Shown: positions 1 to 5,382 of the stretch, one piece after another
Numbering within the stretch: position 1 is the first letter of the stretch
How the letters are laid out: every line of letters begins with the position of its first letter
From: an uncultured Austwickia sp.
Lineage (GTDB): Bacteria > Actinomycetota > Actinomycetes > Actinomycetales > Dermatophilaceae
Direction of reading: 5' to 3'
Length of the DNA: 6,161 nucleotides
Assembly: GCA_934678955.1 (NCBI GenBank)
Contig: CAKUSI010000238.1
Coordinates: 1-6,161 of the forward strand
Position numbers and translations under genes: made by a program
The notes under the pieces: generated by a model
What the model was told of the DNA's origin: nothing
Seen by the model: only the letters and a program-made list of their open reading frames with translations
The model's database searches: none

Positions 1-77
1 CGCGTGATCTCGACGAAGTCCGCCACGCTCGCACCCCGACGCCCCGGCGTCGTGGGCTTGTACTTGCGGATAGCCAT
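1..77 (-). CDS. rplB: 50S ribosomal protein L2, N-terminal fragment (runs off window edge)
   Basis: Only the first 25 codons and two bases are present; the gene continues beyond base 1. The visible protein starts MAIRKYKPTTPGRRGASVAD, the usual start of actinobacterial L2, a core large-subunit protein that binds 23S rRNA near the peptidyl-transferase centre. The ATG (77-75) is chosen because it gives the conserved N-terminus and has a GAGGAA Shine-Dalgarno-like sequence five bases upstream. It lies 31 bases after the rplW stop and is expected to be cotranscribed with the upstream S10-operon genes. The order rplW-rplB is the standard one, which supports the call despite the short fragment. Confidence 0.95.
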   Translation of the reverse strand, partial: MAIRKYKPTTPGRRGASVADFVEIT

Positions 78-108
78 GTGAGTTCCTCAGTCCTTCTCGC
101 CGGGGCGC

Positions 109-414
109 TCAGGCGCTCGCCGTGCCGAAGATGTCGATCGTGTCGCCATCGCGGAGGGTGACGATCGCGCGCTTGGCGTCCTTGCGACGCCCGATGCCGA
201 GCCGCGTCCGCCGGGCCTTGCCGGGGCGGTTCATCGTGTTCACCGACGTGACCTTGACCTTGAAGACGCTCTCCACGGCCTGCTTGATCTCCGTCTTGCT
301 GGCCCGCGGGTCGACGAGGAAGGTGTACTTGCCGAGATCCATCAGCGCGTAGGTCTTCTCGGACACCACCGGCGCGTGCAGGATGTCGCGCGGATCCTTG
401 TGGACGTTGCTCAC
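109..414 (-). CDS. rplW: 50S ribosomal protein L23
   Basis: This 101-residue protein has normal length for bacterial L23, which sits at the exit of the ribosomal tunnel and docks trigger factor and SRP. The sequence shows the N-terminal [13 protein letters not shown] segment (residues 10-22). Its Glu19 aligns by eye with the trigger-factor docking glutamate of the E. coli protein. The basic extended loop follows (MNRPGKARR...GRRKDAKRA), then the C-terminal strand DGDTIDIF. The start is GTG (414-412). It shares bases with the rplD stop (GTGA, 4-nt overlap), so translation is probably coupled. A strong AGGAGGAGG Shine-Dalgarno at 430-422 lies inside the end of rplD at good spacing. It is part of the S10 operon, and nothing in it is unusual. 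Confidence 0.97.
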   Translation of the reverse strand: MSNVHKDPRDILHAPVVSEKTYALMDLGKYTFLVDPRASKTEIKQAVESVFKVKVTSVNTMNRPGKARRTRLGIGRRKDAKRAIVTLRDGDTIDIFGTASA

Positions 415-1064
415 TGGGTCGCCTCCTCCTGGGCCCGCGCGACCCTGCCCTCGATGAAGCCCCGAAGAGCCGCCTCCGAGAACACGATGTCGTCCGCGCA
501 GAGCACGTCATAGGTGTTGAGCTGATCGGCCGTGAGGCAGTGCACCGCCGCGAGGTTGCGCACGCTGCGGTAGGCGAGTTCCTCGTCCCGGCCCAGAACC
601 ACCAGCACGTGGGTGCGGTCGCTGACCTTGCCCAGCAGACCGGCGGCACCCTTGGTGGACGGCTTCTCGCCCTCCACGAAGGCGCTCACGCAGTGGATGC
701 GGCCGTGGCGCGCCCGGTCGGACAGCGCACCGCGCAGGGCGGCGAACTTCATCTTCTTGGGGGTGCGCTGGCTGTAGTCGCGCGGCTGCGGGCCGTGCAC
801 GATGCCTCCGCCGGTGAACTGGGGGGCGCGGATCGAGCCCTGGCGGGCGCGGCCGGTGCCCTTCTGGCGGTATGGCTTGCGGCCACCGCCCCGGACGTCG
901 CCGCGGGTCTTCGTCGCGTGCGTGCCCTGCCGCGCGGCGGCGAGCTGGGCCACCACGACCTGGTGGATCAACGGCACGTTGGTCTGAGCGCCGAAGAGCT
1001 CCGCCGGCAGCTCGATCGAGCCGGCCTTGGCGCCCTTCGCGTCGAGGATGTCAATGGTGGTCAT
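411..1064 (-). CDS. rplD: 50S ribosomal protein L4
   Basis: This 217-residue protein is L4 (L4/L1e family), a primary 23S rRNA-binding protein that lines the exit tunnel. The tunnel loop is at residues 58-87 ([18 protein letters not shown], then the [12 protein letters not shown] segment), and is the region where macrolide-resistance changes occur in other bacteria. No deviation is obvious by eye. The C-terminal domain shows the usual [10 protein letters not shown] and [15 protein letters not shown] blocks. The ATG start (1064-1062) lies 4 nt after the rplC stop, with a GGGAG Shine-Dalgarno inside the last codons of rplC about 9 nt upstream. The stop overlaps the rplW GTG. In E. coli L4 represses its own S10 operon through the mRNA leader; whether that happens here is not shown by the sequence. 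Confidence 0.97.
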   Translation of the reverse strand: MTTIDILDAKGAKAGSIELPAELFGAQTNVPLIHQVVVAQLAAARQGTHATKTRGDVRGGGRKPYRQKGTGRARQGSIRAPQFTGGGIVHGPQPRDYSQRTPKKMKFAALRGALSDRARHGRIHCVSAFVEGEKPSTKGAAGLLGKVSDRTHVLVVLGRDEELAYRSVRNLAAVHCLTADQLNTYDVLCADDIVFSEAALRGFIEGRVARAQEEATQ

Positions 1065-1068
1065 GGCG

Positions 1069-1746
1069 TCAGGCTCCCTTGACCGAGGACTTGGCGGCGG
1101 AACGCACGAGGACCACGCCGCCGCGGGGACCGGGCACGGCCCCCTTGACCAGCAGTAGGCCCTTCTCGCTGTCCACGGCGTGAATGGTCAGGTTCTGGGT
1201 GGTCTGGCGGACGCCGCCCATCCGGCCGGCCATGCGGTGGCCCTTGAACACGCGGGCGGGCGTCGCGCAGGCGCCGATCGAACCCGGCTTGCGGTGGTTG
1301 CGGTGAGCGCCGTGGCTCGCGCCGACACCGGCGAAGCCGTGCCGCTTCATGACGCCCGCGAAGCCCTTGCCCTTCGTGGTGGCCGAAACATCGACCTTGG
1401 CGCCGACCTCGAAGGCCTCTGCAGTGAGCTCCTGACCCAGCGTGTACTCCCCCGCGTCGGGCGTGCGAATCTCCACCAGGTAGCGGCGCGGCGAGACGCC
1501 GGCGCGCTCGAAGTGGCCCGCCTCCGGCTTGTTCACCTTGCGGGGGTCGATCGCGCCGAAGCCGATCTGAACTGCGGCGTAGCCGTCCGTCTCGGCGGTG
1601 CGGATCTGGGTCACCACGCACGGGCCCGCCTTGATGACGGTGACCGGGACGAGGCGGTTGTCGGCGTCCCACACCTGGGTCATACCGAGCTTCTCGCCGA
1701 GCACGCCCGTCACGGCGCGATCGGTTCGCGTTGAAGTGGTCGTCAT
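1069..1746 (-). CDS. rplC: 50S ribosomal protein L3
   Basis: This 225-residue protein is L3, one of the first proteins to assemble on 23S rRNA; its central loop reaches the peptidyl-transferase centre. The [14 protein letters not shown] start of the fold is at residues 14-27. The family signature runs through residues 142-178 ([17 protein letters not shown], then [18 protein letters not shown]). In E. coli the glutamine after GSIG is methylated by PrmB; here that position is Ala, so it cannot be a PrmB target. A short N-terminal extension ([10 protein letters not shown]) precedes the conserved core. The ATG (1746-1744) has a strong GGGAGGTG Shine-Dalgarno 8 nt upstream, placed directly after the rpsJ stop. 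The 16-nt gap to rpsJ supports cotranscription. Confidence 0.97.
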   Translation of the reverse strand: MTTTSTRTDRAVTGVLGEKLGMTQVWDADNRLVPVTVIKAGPCVVTQIRTAETDGYAAVQIGFGAIDPRKVNKPEAGHFERAGVSPRRYLVEIRTPDAGEYTLGQELTAEAFEVGAKVDVSATTKGKGFAGVMKRHGFAGVGASHGAHRNHRKPGSIGACATPARVFKGHRMAGRMGGVRQTTQNLTIHAVDSEKGLLLVKGAVPGPRGGVVLVRSAAKSSVKGA

Positions 1747-1762
1747 ATCCGGTGCACCTCCC

Positions 1763-2071
1763 TCAGAGCTTGATCTCGATGTTGACGTCCGCCGGCAGGT
1801 CGAGACGCATCAGCGAGTCCACGGCCTTCGGCGTGGGGTCGACGATGTCGATCAGACGCTTGTGCGTGCGCATCTCGAAGTGCTCGCGGCTGTCCTTGTA
1901 TTTGTGGGGCGACCGGATGACGACGAAGACGTTCTTCTCCGTCGGCAGCGGCACAGGGCCCACCACGGTCGCCCCGGCACGCGTGACCGTGTCGACAATT
2001 TTGCGCGCCGAGCTGTCGATGACCTCGTGGTCATACGACTTCAGCCGGATGCGGATCTTCTGTCCCGCCAT
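1763..2071 (-). CDS. rpsJ: 30S ribosomal protein S10 (NusE)
   Basis: S10 is a 30S head protein. As NusE it also joins NusB in transcription antitermination. The 102-residue product has the family's exact usual length, starting [19 protein letters not shown] and carrying the long conserved loop [19 protein letters not shown] at residues 54-72. The ATG at 2071-2069 is chosen from this N-terminus, although the reading frame stays open upstream to about 3031, which is a GC-rich frame artefact. The start lacks a textbook Shine-Dalgarno: GAGG ends only two bases before ATG, and a GA-rich run lies further upstream. It is the first gene of the S10 operon and follows a long, structured, gene-free leader. 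Confidence 0.97.
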   Translation of the reverse strand: MAGQKIRIRLKSYDHEVIDSSARKIVDTVTRAGATVVGPVPLPTEKNVFVVIRSPHKYKDSREHFEMRTHKRLIDIVDPTPKAVDSLMRLDLPADVNIEIKL

Positions 2072-2183
2072 CGCCTCGTTCGACTCTCTCTCGTCGTTCG
2101 TACTTGCTGTCCTCGCCCGGCCGTTCTCCGACCCACGCGGTCGGGCGTGTCGCGCCCGGCACGGTTCACGGCGATACGCACGC

Positions 2184-2198
2184 ACCCCCCAGGGGGGT
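2184..2198. repeat. C6/G6 15-nt palindrome in the S10 leader
   Basis: Seven-base arms ACCCCCC and GGGGGGT flank a single base (2191), so the 15-nt element is a perfect inverted repeat on both strands. In RNA it would fold with about a 3-nt loop and 6 strong pairs. It lies about 113 nt upstream of the rpsJ start. It could be a transcription pause or regulatory hairpin, or a site for a DNA-binding dimer. No poly-T follows on either strand. Confidence 0.5.
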
Positions 2199-2220
2199 CG
2201 GGAGCATCTCCGCGATGGGT

Positions 2221-2238
2221 CGGCCCGAAAAGGGACCG
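2221..2238 (-). repeat. Stem-loop in S10 leader (TTTTC loop)
   Basis: On the minus strand CGGTCCC-TTTTC-GGGCCG forms a 6-bp GC stem with one bulged T and a 5-nt loop. Flanking GATG (2251-2248) and CATC (2217-2214) could close a larger stem around it. It is one of several stable structures in the leader. The TTTTC in the loop is the only T run of that length in this GC-rich leader. Confidence 0.4.
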
Positions 2239-2261
2239 GGGCTTGCGCATCCGTTGCGAGG

Positions 2262-2316
2262 CCGCGGTCCACGGAGGGGTTCCGCGGTGCTCTGACTGGC
2301 TCGCGAGGGACCGCGG
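2262..2316. repeat. 9-bp inverted repeat with a third CCGCGG copy in its loop
   Basis: CCGCGGTCC at 2262-2270 and its exact complement GGACCGCGG at 2308-2316 form a 9-bp inverted repeat with a 37-nt spacer. The spacer holds another CCGCGG at 2282-2287. Because CCGCGG is self-complementary, any two of the three copies can pair, so mutually exclusive stems are possible in the S10 leader RNA. This resembles the layout of a switchable leader, but the function is inference. Confidence 0.5.
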
Positions 2317-2363
2317 CAGTTCCAGGGCGTCCGTGCCCCCACCACCGCGCGTCAAGCAACCGG

Positions 2364-2397
2364 TCTATAGTTCCACACCTGCCCCCACCGGGCCAAA
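2364..2397 (-). promoter_or_regulatory. Candidate S10-operon promoter (weak match)
   Basis: On the minus strand TTTGGC (2397-2392) could serve as a -35 element. The only AT-rich island in this intergenic region, read GGAACTATAGACC, could hold the -10 element. The best spacing is loose: 19 nt to AACTAT or 22 nt to TATAGA, against the usual 16-18. The position, shortly after the methyltransferase stop and ahead of a structured leader, is where an S10 promoter is expected. A second possibility, TTGACG at 2353-2348, has no acceptable -10 at 17-18 nt. Transcript mapping would be needed to choose. Confidence 0.28.
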
Positions 2398-2419
2398 TCA
2401 GCTCAGGATGTTCGCCCTT

Positions 2420-2433
2420 GGCGAGACGTCGCC
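2420..2433 (-). terminator. Weak hairpin after the methyltransferase ORF
   Basis: A GGCGA-CGTC-TCGCC stem-loop (5 bp, 4-nt loop) begins 10 nt after the stop codon at 2443. It has no following T tract, as is common for actinobacterial terminator hairpins, and the stem is short. It is the only terminator-like structure between this gene and the S10 promoter region. If it does not terminate, envelope-gene transcripts would read into the ribosomal operon. Confidence 0.25.
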
Positions 2434-2442
2434 GTCCACCGC

Positions 2443-4548
2443 TCAGACAGTGTCGCCCGACGGCGCAGCCCCGTTGGAGGAGAGCGGCTTGCGCAGCGCC
2501 AGGAGGCGGTGGGTACGAAGTGCCGGAGCCAGTCGTTCGGTGAGGTCGGCCAGGCCCCACGATGCCGGCACGAGGCGCCGGGCGATCGGTGGCGCGAGCA
2601 CCAGGCTGCGGCCCCGCACGAGATGCAGGTCGGGGAAGTGCCGCTGCGCATCCTCGCGGCGGAAGGCCCGCACGTCCTTGTTGCGGGGGTTGTCGACCGC
2701 GAAGTCGCAGGACAGCAGCAGGCCGCCGGGTCGCAGCACCCGCATCAACTCCGCCGCCGTGGCGGCGCGCACGGTCTCGTCCAGGATCGAGGAGAACACG
2801 AGGTTCATGGTGATCAGGTCGAAGGCGGCGTCCTCGTGGGGAATCCGGCCTTCCTCGAGCACCCGCACGTCGCAGCCGGCAAAAGTCGTCCTGGCCAGCT
2901 CGACGGCGCCCGGCCTGATGTCGACGCCGTGCAACCGCGCAGGCGTCGCCCCCCAGGCGAGCCAGCGGCCGAACCAGCGTCCGTTGCCGCACCCGTAGTC
3001 GAGGATCTCCAGCTCCCCCAGCCGCTCCCACAGGTCGGCGTCGCGAATGGCGGCGAGGGTGGCCGCCTCCATGCTCTGCACGCGCTGCAGATAGACGGGG
3101 TTGACGTCGGCATACTCCAGGTCCGTGTCGTAGCCCCGCGCCGAGTAGACCGCGTCGACGCGCGCCGCCTCATGGCCCAGAACCGATTCATCTGTTAGTG
3201 CTTCCATCTCCCCTGCGGACTGTGCGCCACCCTGTCGGTGCGCCGCCACCCCCGTCGCGGCCTGCTCAGCGCCTGCGGGCGCGCCCACCCGACGCCGCCT
3301 CCTCGGACCACGCACCCGGGCTTCCTCGGCGGCTCCTTCCAGCAGTTCCGCGAGCCTGTGGGCACCGACGTCCTGCGACAGGTGCTCCCGGTAGTAGGCG
3401 CGCCCCGCCTCTCCACGGGCCGCCAGCTCCGCCGCAGGCAGGTCGGCGGCCGTCCGCACGGCCGCCGCCAACTCGGCCCCCGACCCCGGGGTCACCGCCC
3501 AGCCGGCGCCGGACTCCCTGATGAGCCGGGCTGCGTCGCCGCCGACCGCACCGATGATCGGCCGCCCAGCCGCGAGGGTCGCGGGCAGCTTGCTCGGCAG
3601 CGTGTGGGTGAAGACCGGCAGGTCGGCCAGGCTGATCAGCTGCGCGTCGGCGCTGGCCAGCACGTCGGCCATGGCGTGGACCGGCTGAGCCGGCGCGAAG
3701 GCGACAGAGTCGAGTCCCCTGGTTCGGGCGTGCTCCTCCAGCCCGGCGCGCGCCACCCCCGCCCCGAGCAGCACGAACCCGATGTCCGCGCGGTCCCTCA
3801 GCCGTTCCGCGGCATCGAGGACCACCTGCAGACCCTGCACCTCACCCATCGCCCCCGCATACATGAGCGTGAACGGGCGCCGGGGCGGCAGCCCCAGGTC
3901 AGCGGGGACGTCGACGGGGTGGAAGGCCGCCTCATTGGCCCAGTTCGAGACGAACGTCAACTTGTCGCGGGGCACGCCGCGCCCGGCGATCACGTCCGCC
4001 ATCCCGGGGCTCGTCACCGCGATGAAGGAGGCCTGGCCGTACATTCGATCCAGCATCGCGTGCAGGGCGCGCTCGGCCCGATCCACCGTGCGCCCCGACA
4101 GCATCCCGCTGGCGGTCACCGACTGGGGCCACAGGTCCTGGATCTGTAACCCGAACGGGATGCCGCGCAGCGCCTTGAGCACCAGTCCCGCGCCGGCGGT
4201 GAACGGGGGCGACGGCACGACCAGCACCGCGTCGCTGCGGCCGAGCGCCCGCACCGCGAGAGCGGACGCGCTGGCCCCGAACGACAGGTAGTTGCCGGCC
4301 CTGCGGAGAGGGTGCGCGTCGTGGCTGAGGTAGAGCGGCGCACGGTGCACGGTCACCCCGTCTCGCACCTCCCGCGCGTACGGCCGCATCGCGTAGCCGT
4401 CGGCGAGCCGCCCGGTGGGGTAGTTCGGGAATCCGGTCAGCACGTCGACCTCGTGACCGAGCGCGTGCAGTGCCCGCGCGATCACCCCGAACGTCATCGC
4501 CGAGCCGCCCTCGGGGTCGTACCACTGCGTCACCATGCCGATGCGCAT
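2443..4548 (-). CDS. Fused GT4 glycosyltransferase (WbuB/WcaI-like) and class I SAM methyltransferase
   Basis: This 701-residue ORF has two full-length modules. Residues 1-410 are a GT-B fold GT4 glycosyltransferase: [17 protein letters not shown] at the start, TGFPNYPTG at 38-46, [10 protein letters not shown] at 134-143, [10 protein letters not shown] at 230-239 and [15 protein letters not shown] at 317-331. The usual first Glu of the EX7E motif is absent, as in some WbuB-like members. A linker rich in Arg, Ala and Gly (411-447) follows. Residues 448-701 are a class I methyltransferase with motif I DYGCGNG (517-523), acidic D543, [11 protein letters not shown] (578-588) and LRPGGLLL (605-612), then [13 protein letters not shown]. 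Neither module has a signal peptide or an obvious membrane segment, so it probably acts at the cytoplasmic membrane face on an envelope or extracellular glycan; donor and acceptor are unknown. The ATG has GAGG five bases upstream. It may also be read as two products (see the linker site). Confidence 0.85.
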   Translation of the reverse strand: MRIGMVTQWYDPEGGSAMTFGVIARALHALGHEVDVLTGFPNYPTGRLADGYAMRPYAREVRDGVTVHRAPLYLSHDAHPLRRAGNYLSFGASASALAVRALGRSDAVLVVPSPPFTAGAGLVLKALRGIPFGLQIQDLWPQSVTASGMLSGRTVDRAERALHAMLDRMYGQASFIAVTSPGMADVIAGRGVPRDKLTFVSNWANEAAFHPVDVPADLGLPPRRPFTLMYAGAMGEVQGLQVVLDAAERLRDRADIGFVLLGAGVARAGLEEHARTRGLDSVAFAPAQPVHAMADVLASADAQLISLADLPVFTHTLPSKLPATLAAGRPIIGAVGGDAARLIRESGAGWAVTPGSGAELAAAVRTAADLPAAELAARGEAGRAYYREHLSQDVGAHRLAELLEGAAEEARVRGPRRRRRVGAPAGAEQAATGVAAHRQGGAQSAGEMEALTDESVLGHEAARVDAVYSARGYDTDLEYADVNPVYLQRVQSMEAATLAAIRDADLWERLGELEILDYGCGNGRWFGRWLAWGATPARLHGVDIRPGAVELARTTFAGCDVRVLEEGRIPHEDAAFDLITMNLVFSSILDETVRAATAAELMRVLRPGGLLLSCDFAVDNPRNKDVRAFRREDAQRHFPDLHLVRGRSLVLAPPIARRLVPASWGLADLTERLAPALRTHRLLALRKPLSSNGAAPSGDTV
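3286..3303 (-). promoter_or_regulatory. Internal Shine-Dalgarno and GTG in the linker, possible separate methyltransferase start
   Basis: Inside the fused ORF, AGGAGG (3303-3298, two consecutive AGG arginine codons at residues 416-417) is followed after 9 nt by an in-frame GTG (3288-3286, residue 421). Initiation here would give a 281-residue free methyltransferase. A second in-frame candidate is ATG at 3207-3205 (residue 448), giving 254 residues; AGGGGAG directly abuts it, which is too close to be ideal. The sequence around 3186-3204 is unusually AT-rich for this genome, as is often seen at true gene starts. Confidence 0.45.
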
Positions 4549-4566
4549 GCTCGCCTCTTCCGTCGT

Positions 4567-4594
4567 GCGCTGCGGTGAAAGCGCTGCGGTGAAA
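4567..4594. repeat. Exact 14-bp tandem duplication upstream of the glycosyltransferase
   Basis: GCGCTGCGGTGAAA occurs twice head to tail (4567-4580 and 4581-4594) with no mismatch. On the coding strand it reads TTTCACCGCAGCGC twice. It ends 18 nt before the glycosyltransferase ATG, so it falls in the presumed 5' untranslated region. It could be a slippage duplication or a pair of binding sites; the function is unknown. Confidence 0.85.
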
Positions 4595-4656
4595 CATCTG
4601 CCGCGACTGCCGCGCGGGCCCGCGGTCGAGCCCCTCCAGGTCCGGGATCCCCGTGC

Positions 4657-4686
4657 AGGATACTCATCTTCGGGTCCAGGCCTTCA
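4657..4686 (-). promoter_or_regulatory. Candidate promoter for the glycosyltransferase gene
   Basis: On the minus strand TATCCT (4662-4657) fits a TAnnnT-type -10 element as used by actinobacterial housekeeping sigma factors. TGAAGG (4686-4681) lies 18 nt upstream as a poor -35. The predicted start would be about 100 nt ahead of the ATG at 4548, placing the 14-bp tandem repeat inside the leader. The call rests on motif matching alone. Confidence 0.3.
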
Positions 4687-4689
4687 GCG

Positions 4690-4723
4690 CCGTCCCGCGG
4701 GCTGGGGGGACGGATCGCCCGTC
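4690..4723 (-). terminator. Overlapping hairpins after the lipoprotein gene
   Basis: Two overlapping structures lie just past the lipoprotein stop (4742). One is GACGG-GCGAT-CCGTC at 4723-4709. The other is a 7-bp CCGTCCC/GGGACGG stem with a 10-nt loop at 4713-4690. They share CCGTC and so are mutually exclusive. No T tract follows. Position and GC content suggest a factor-assisted or tail-less terminator separating the lipoprotein from the glycosyltransferase. An 8-bp direct repeat GACGGATC (4709-4716 and 4731-4738) also lies here. Confidence 0.4.
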
Positions 4724-4741
4724 GGCACGCGACGGATCAGG

Positions 4742-5332
4742 TCAGCCGACGTCGCGGACCTCGCCTGGGTTGCAGCCTGCGAGGACCGTGCGCGAGTAGC
4801 CGACCGCCGGGCGTCGGGGCTCCAGGTACCACGCGGACTTGGTCGCGGCGAACTGCGCATGGCACACGAACTGGTCACTCATGCCGGGGCTGTCCGCGTC
4901 GGGGAGGGCCGCGACCACGCGGCGCCATGCCTCGCGCGCGACCTCCACCTCGCCGTGCTCGCGCAGGTAGCGCGTCGGCGTCACCACCAGGGCGCGCTCT
5001 CCCTCGCGCACCACCCACCGCGCGTCGGCCACCAGGGGTGGCAGCGACGCAGGCGGTGGCTCGGAACCCCGGGGCTGCGTCGTGCCCGACGAAGCCTCAG
5101 TGCCGGGTACGCCGACCGCCGTCCCCGACGGCGGACCGGCGCTTCCCTGCCCCGGCGCACCGGCTCGTCCGGCGCTGGACGGGGCATCCGCACTTCGGTC
5201 CGGGACGGACGCGCACGAGGCGAGCAGGCAGACCGCAGCCAGCACCCCCACCGCGCGCTGGACGCACGGCAGACGCGCTGCGGGGCCCGGGCTGGACGCC
5301 CGGGCCCCGCAGTGCCGCCGTCTCGACCTCAT
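4742..5332 (-). CDS. Probable secreted lipoprotein, DUF2599-like
   Basis: This 196-residue protein has an Arg-rich N-terminus, a hydrophobic stretch VGVLAAVCLLAS (28-39) and a lipobox L-A-S-C with Cys40 as the likely lipidated residue, so export and membrane anchoring are expected. A low-complexity Pro/Gly/Ser/Ala segment (44-99) follows, as in many exported actinobacterial linkers. The C-terminal domain (about 100-190) carries MSDQFVCHAQFA, WYLEPRRPAVGY and CNPG, which I recognise as resembling DUF2599, a family of unknown function. Cys157 and Cys187 could form a disulfide. The DUF match is from memory, not a search. The ATG (5332-5330) has no Shine-Dalgarno and the first 20 codons cover a perfect hairpin. 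Alternatives GTG at 5251 or 5245 keep the lipobox but lose the basic N-region, so the start is uncertain. It follows tuf by 50 nt on the same strand. Confidence 0.75.
   Translation of the reverse strand: MRSRRRHCGARASSPGPAARLPCVQRAVGVLAAVCLLASCASVPDRSADAPSSAGRAGAPGQGSAGPPSGTAVGVPGTEASSGTTQPRGSEPPPASLPPLVADARWVVREGERALVVTPTRYLREHGEVEVAREAWRRVVAALPDADSPGMSDQFVCHAQFAATKSAWYLEPRRPAVGYSRTVLAGCNPGEVRDVG
5278..5312 (-). terminator. Perfect 15-bp GC hairpin after tuf (no T tract)
   Basis: CTGCGGGGCCCGGGC (5278-5292) pairs perfectly with 5298-5312 around a 5-nt loop TGGAC. It lies 70 nt downstream of the tuf stop. There is no T run on either side, matching the tail-less terminator hairpins common in actinobacteria. 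It most likely ends the str-operon/tuf transcript. It falls within the first 19 codons of the lipoprotein ORF as drawn from its ATG, which is the reason that start is doubtful. Confidence 0.75.
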
Positions 5333-5347
5333 CGGGCGGATCGCCCG
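5333..5347 (-). terminator. Short hairpin between tuf and the lipoprotein ORF
   Basis: CGGGCG-ATC-CGCCCG on the minus strand gives a 6-bp stem with a 3-nt loop, 35 nt after the tuf stop and immediately before the ATG at 5332. With the larger hairpin at 5278-5312 it makes two consecutive structures after tuf. It would also block ribosome access to that ATG. It may be part of a composite tuf terminator. Confidence 0.4.
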
Positions 5348-5382
5348 AAGAGGTCAGCGCGTGAACGTCGCGTCGGCAACGC

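Larger units (their letters stand above)
2072..2361 (-). promoter_or_regulatory. Gene-free structured leader of the S10 operon
   Basis: The 371 bases between the methyltransferase stop (2443) and rpsJ (2071) hold no convincing gene. If transcription starts near the only AT-rich island (about 2363-2372), the mRNA leader would be close to 290 nt. It contains several potential stem-loops: a 9-bp inverted repeat, a C6/G6 palindrome and a GGGCC hairpin (listed separately). It ends in a purine-rich GAGAGAG stretch flanked by two copies of CGAACGA just before rpsJ. Long leaders on S10 operons carry L4 autoregulation in enterobacteria. A similar role here is inference; I recognise no known leader family. 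Confidence 0.5.

Noticed and set aside
1061..1672. Minus-strand open frame of 203 codons overlapping rplC
   Set aside because: It is a frame-shifted reading of L3 with extreme Arg content; L3 in the other frame is complete and conserved.
2348..2353. TTGACG as the -35 of an S10 promoter
   Set aside because: No TAnnnT-like -10 lies 16-19 nt downstream; the sequence there is G-rich.
1598..2998. Long plus-strand open frame (466 codons)
   Set aside because: It lies antisense to rplC, rpsJ and the methyltransferase, its translation is Arg/Ser/Pro-rich with no recognisable motif, and such frames are common in GC-rich DNA.
2072..3031. Upstream in-frame extension of rpsJ to 3031
   Set aside because: The extension has no S10 homology, is Arg/Gly/Pro-rich, and overlaps the clear methyltransferase module in another frame. 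S10 starts at the conserved MAGQK.
3195..3416. Short minus-strand frame ending at TAA 3197-3195 as a separate gene
   Set aside because: It overlaps the glycosyltransferase C-terminus and linker and has no motif. It is kept only as a marker of where the glycosyltransferase would stop if the linker contained an indel.
3238..4149. Plus-strand open frame of 303 codons opposite the glycosyltransferase
   Set aside because: It is the antisense of conserved GT4 motifs, is His/Arg-rich, and has no motifs of its own.
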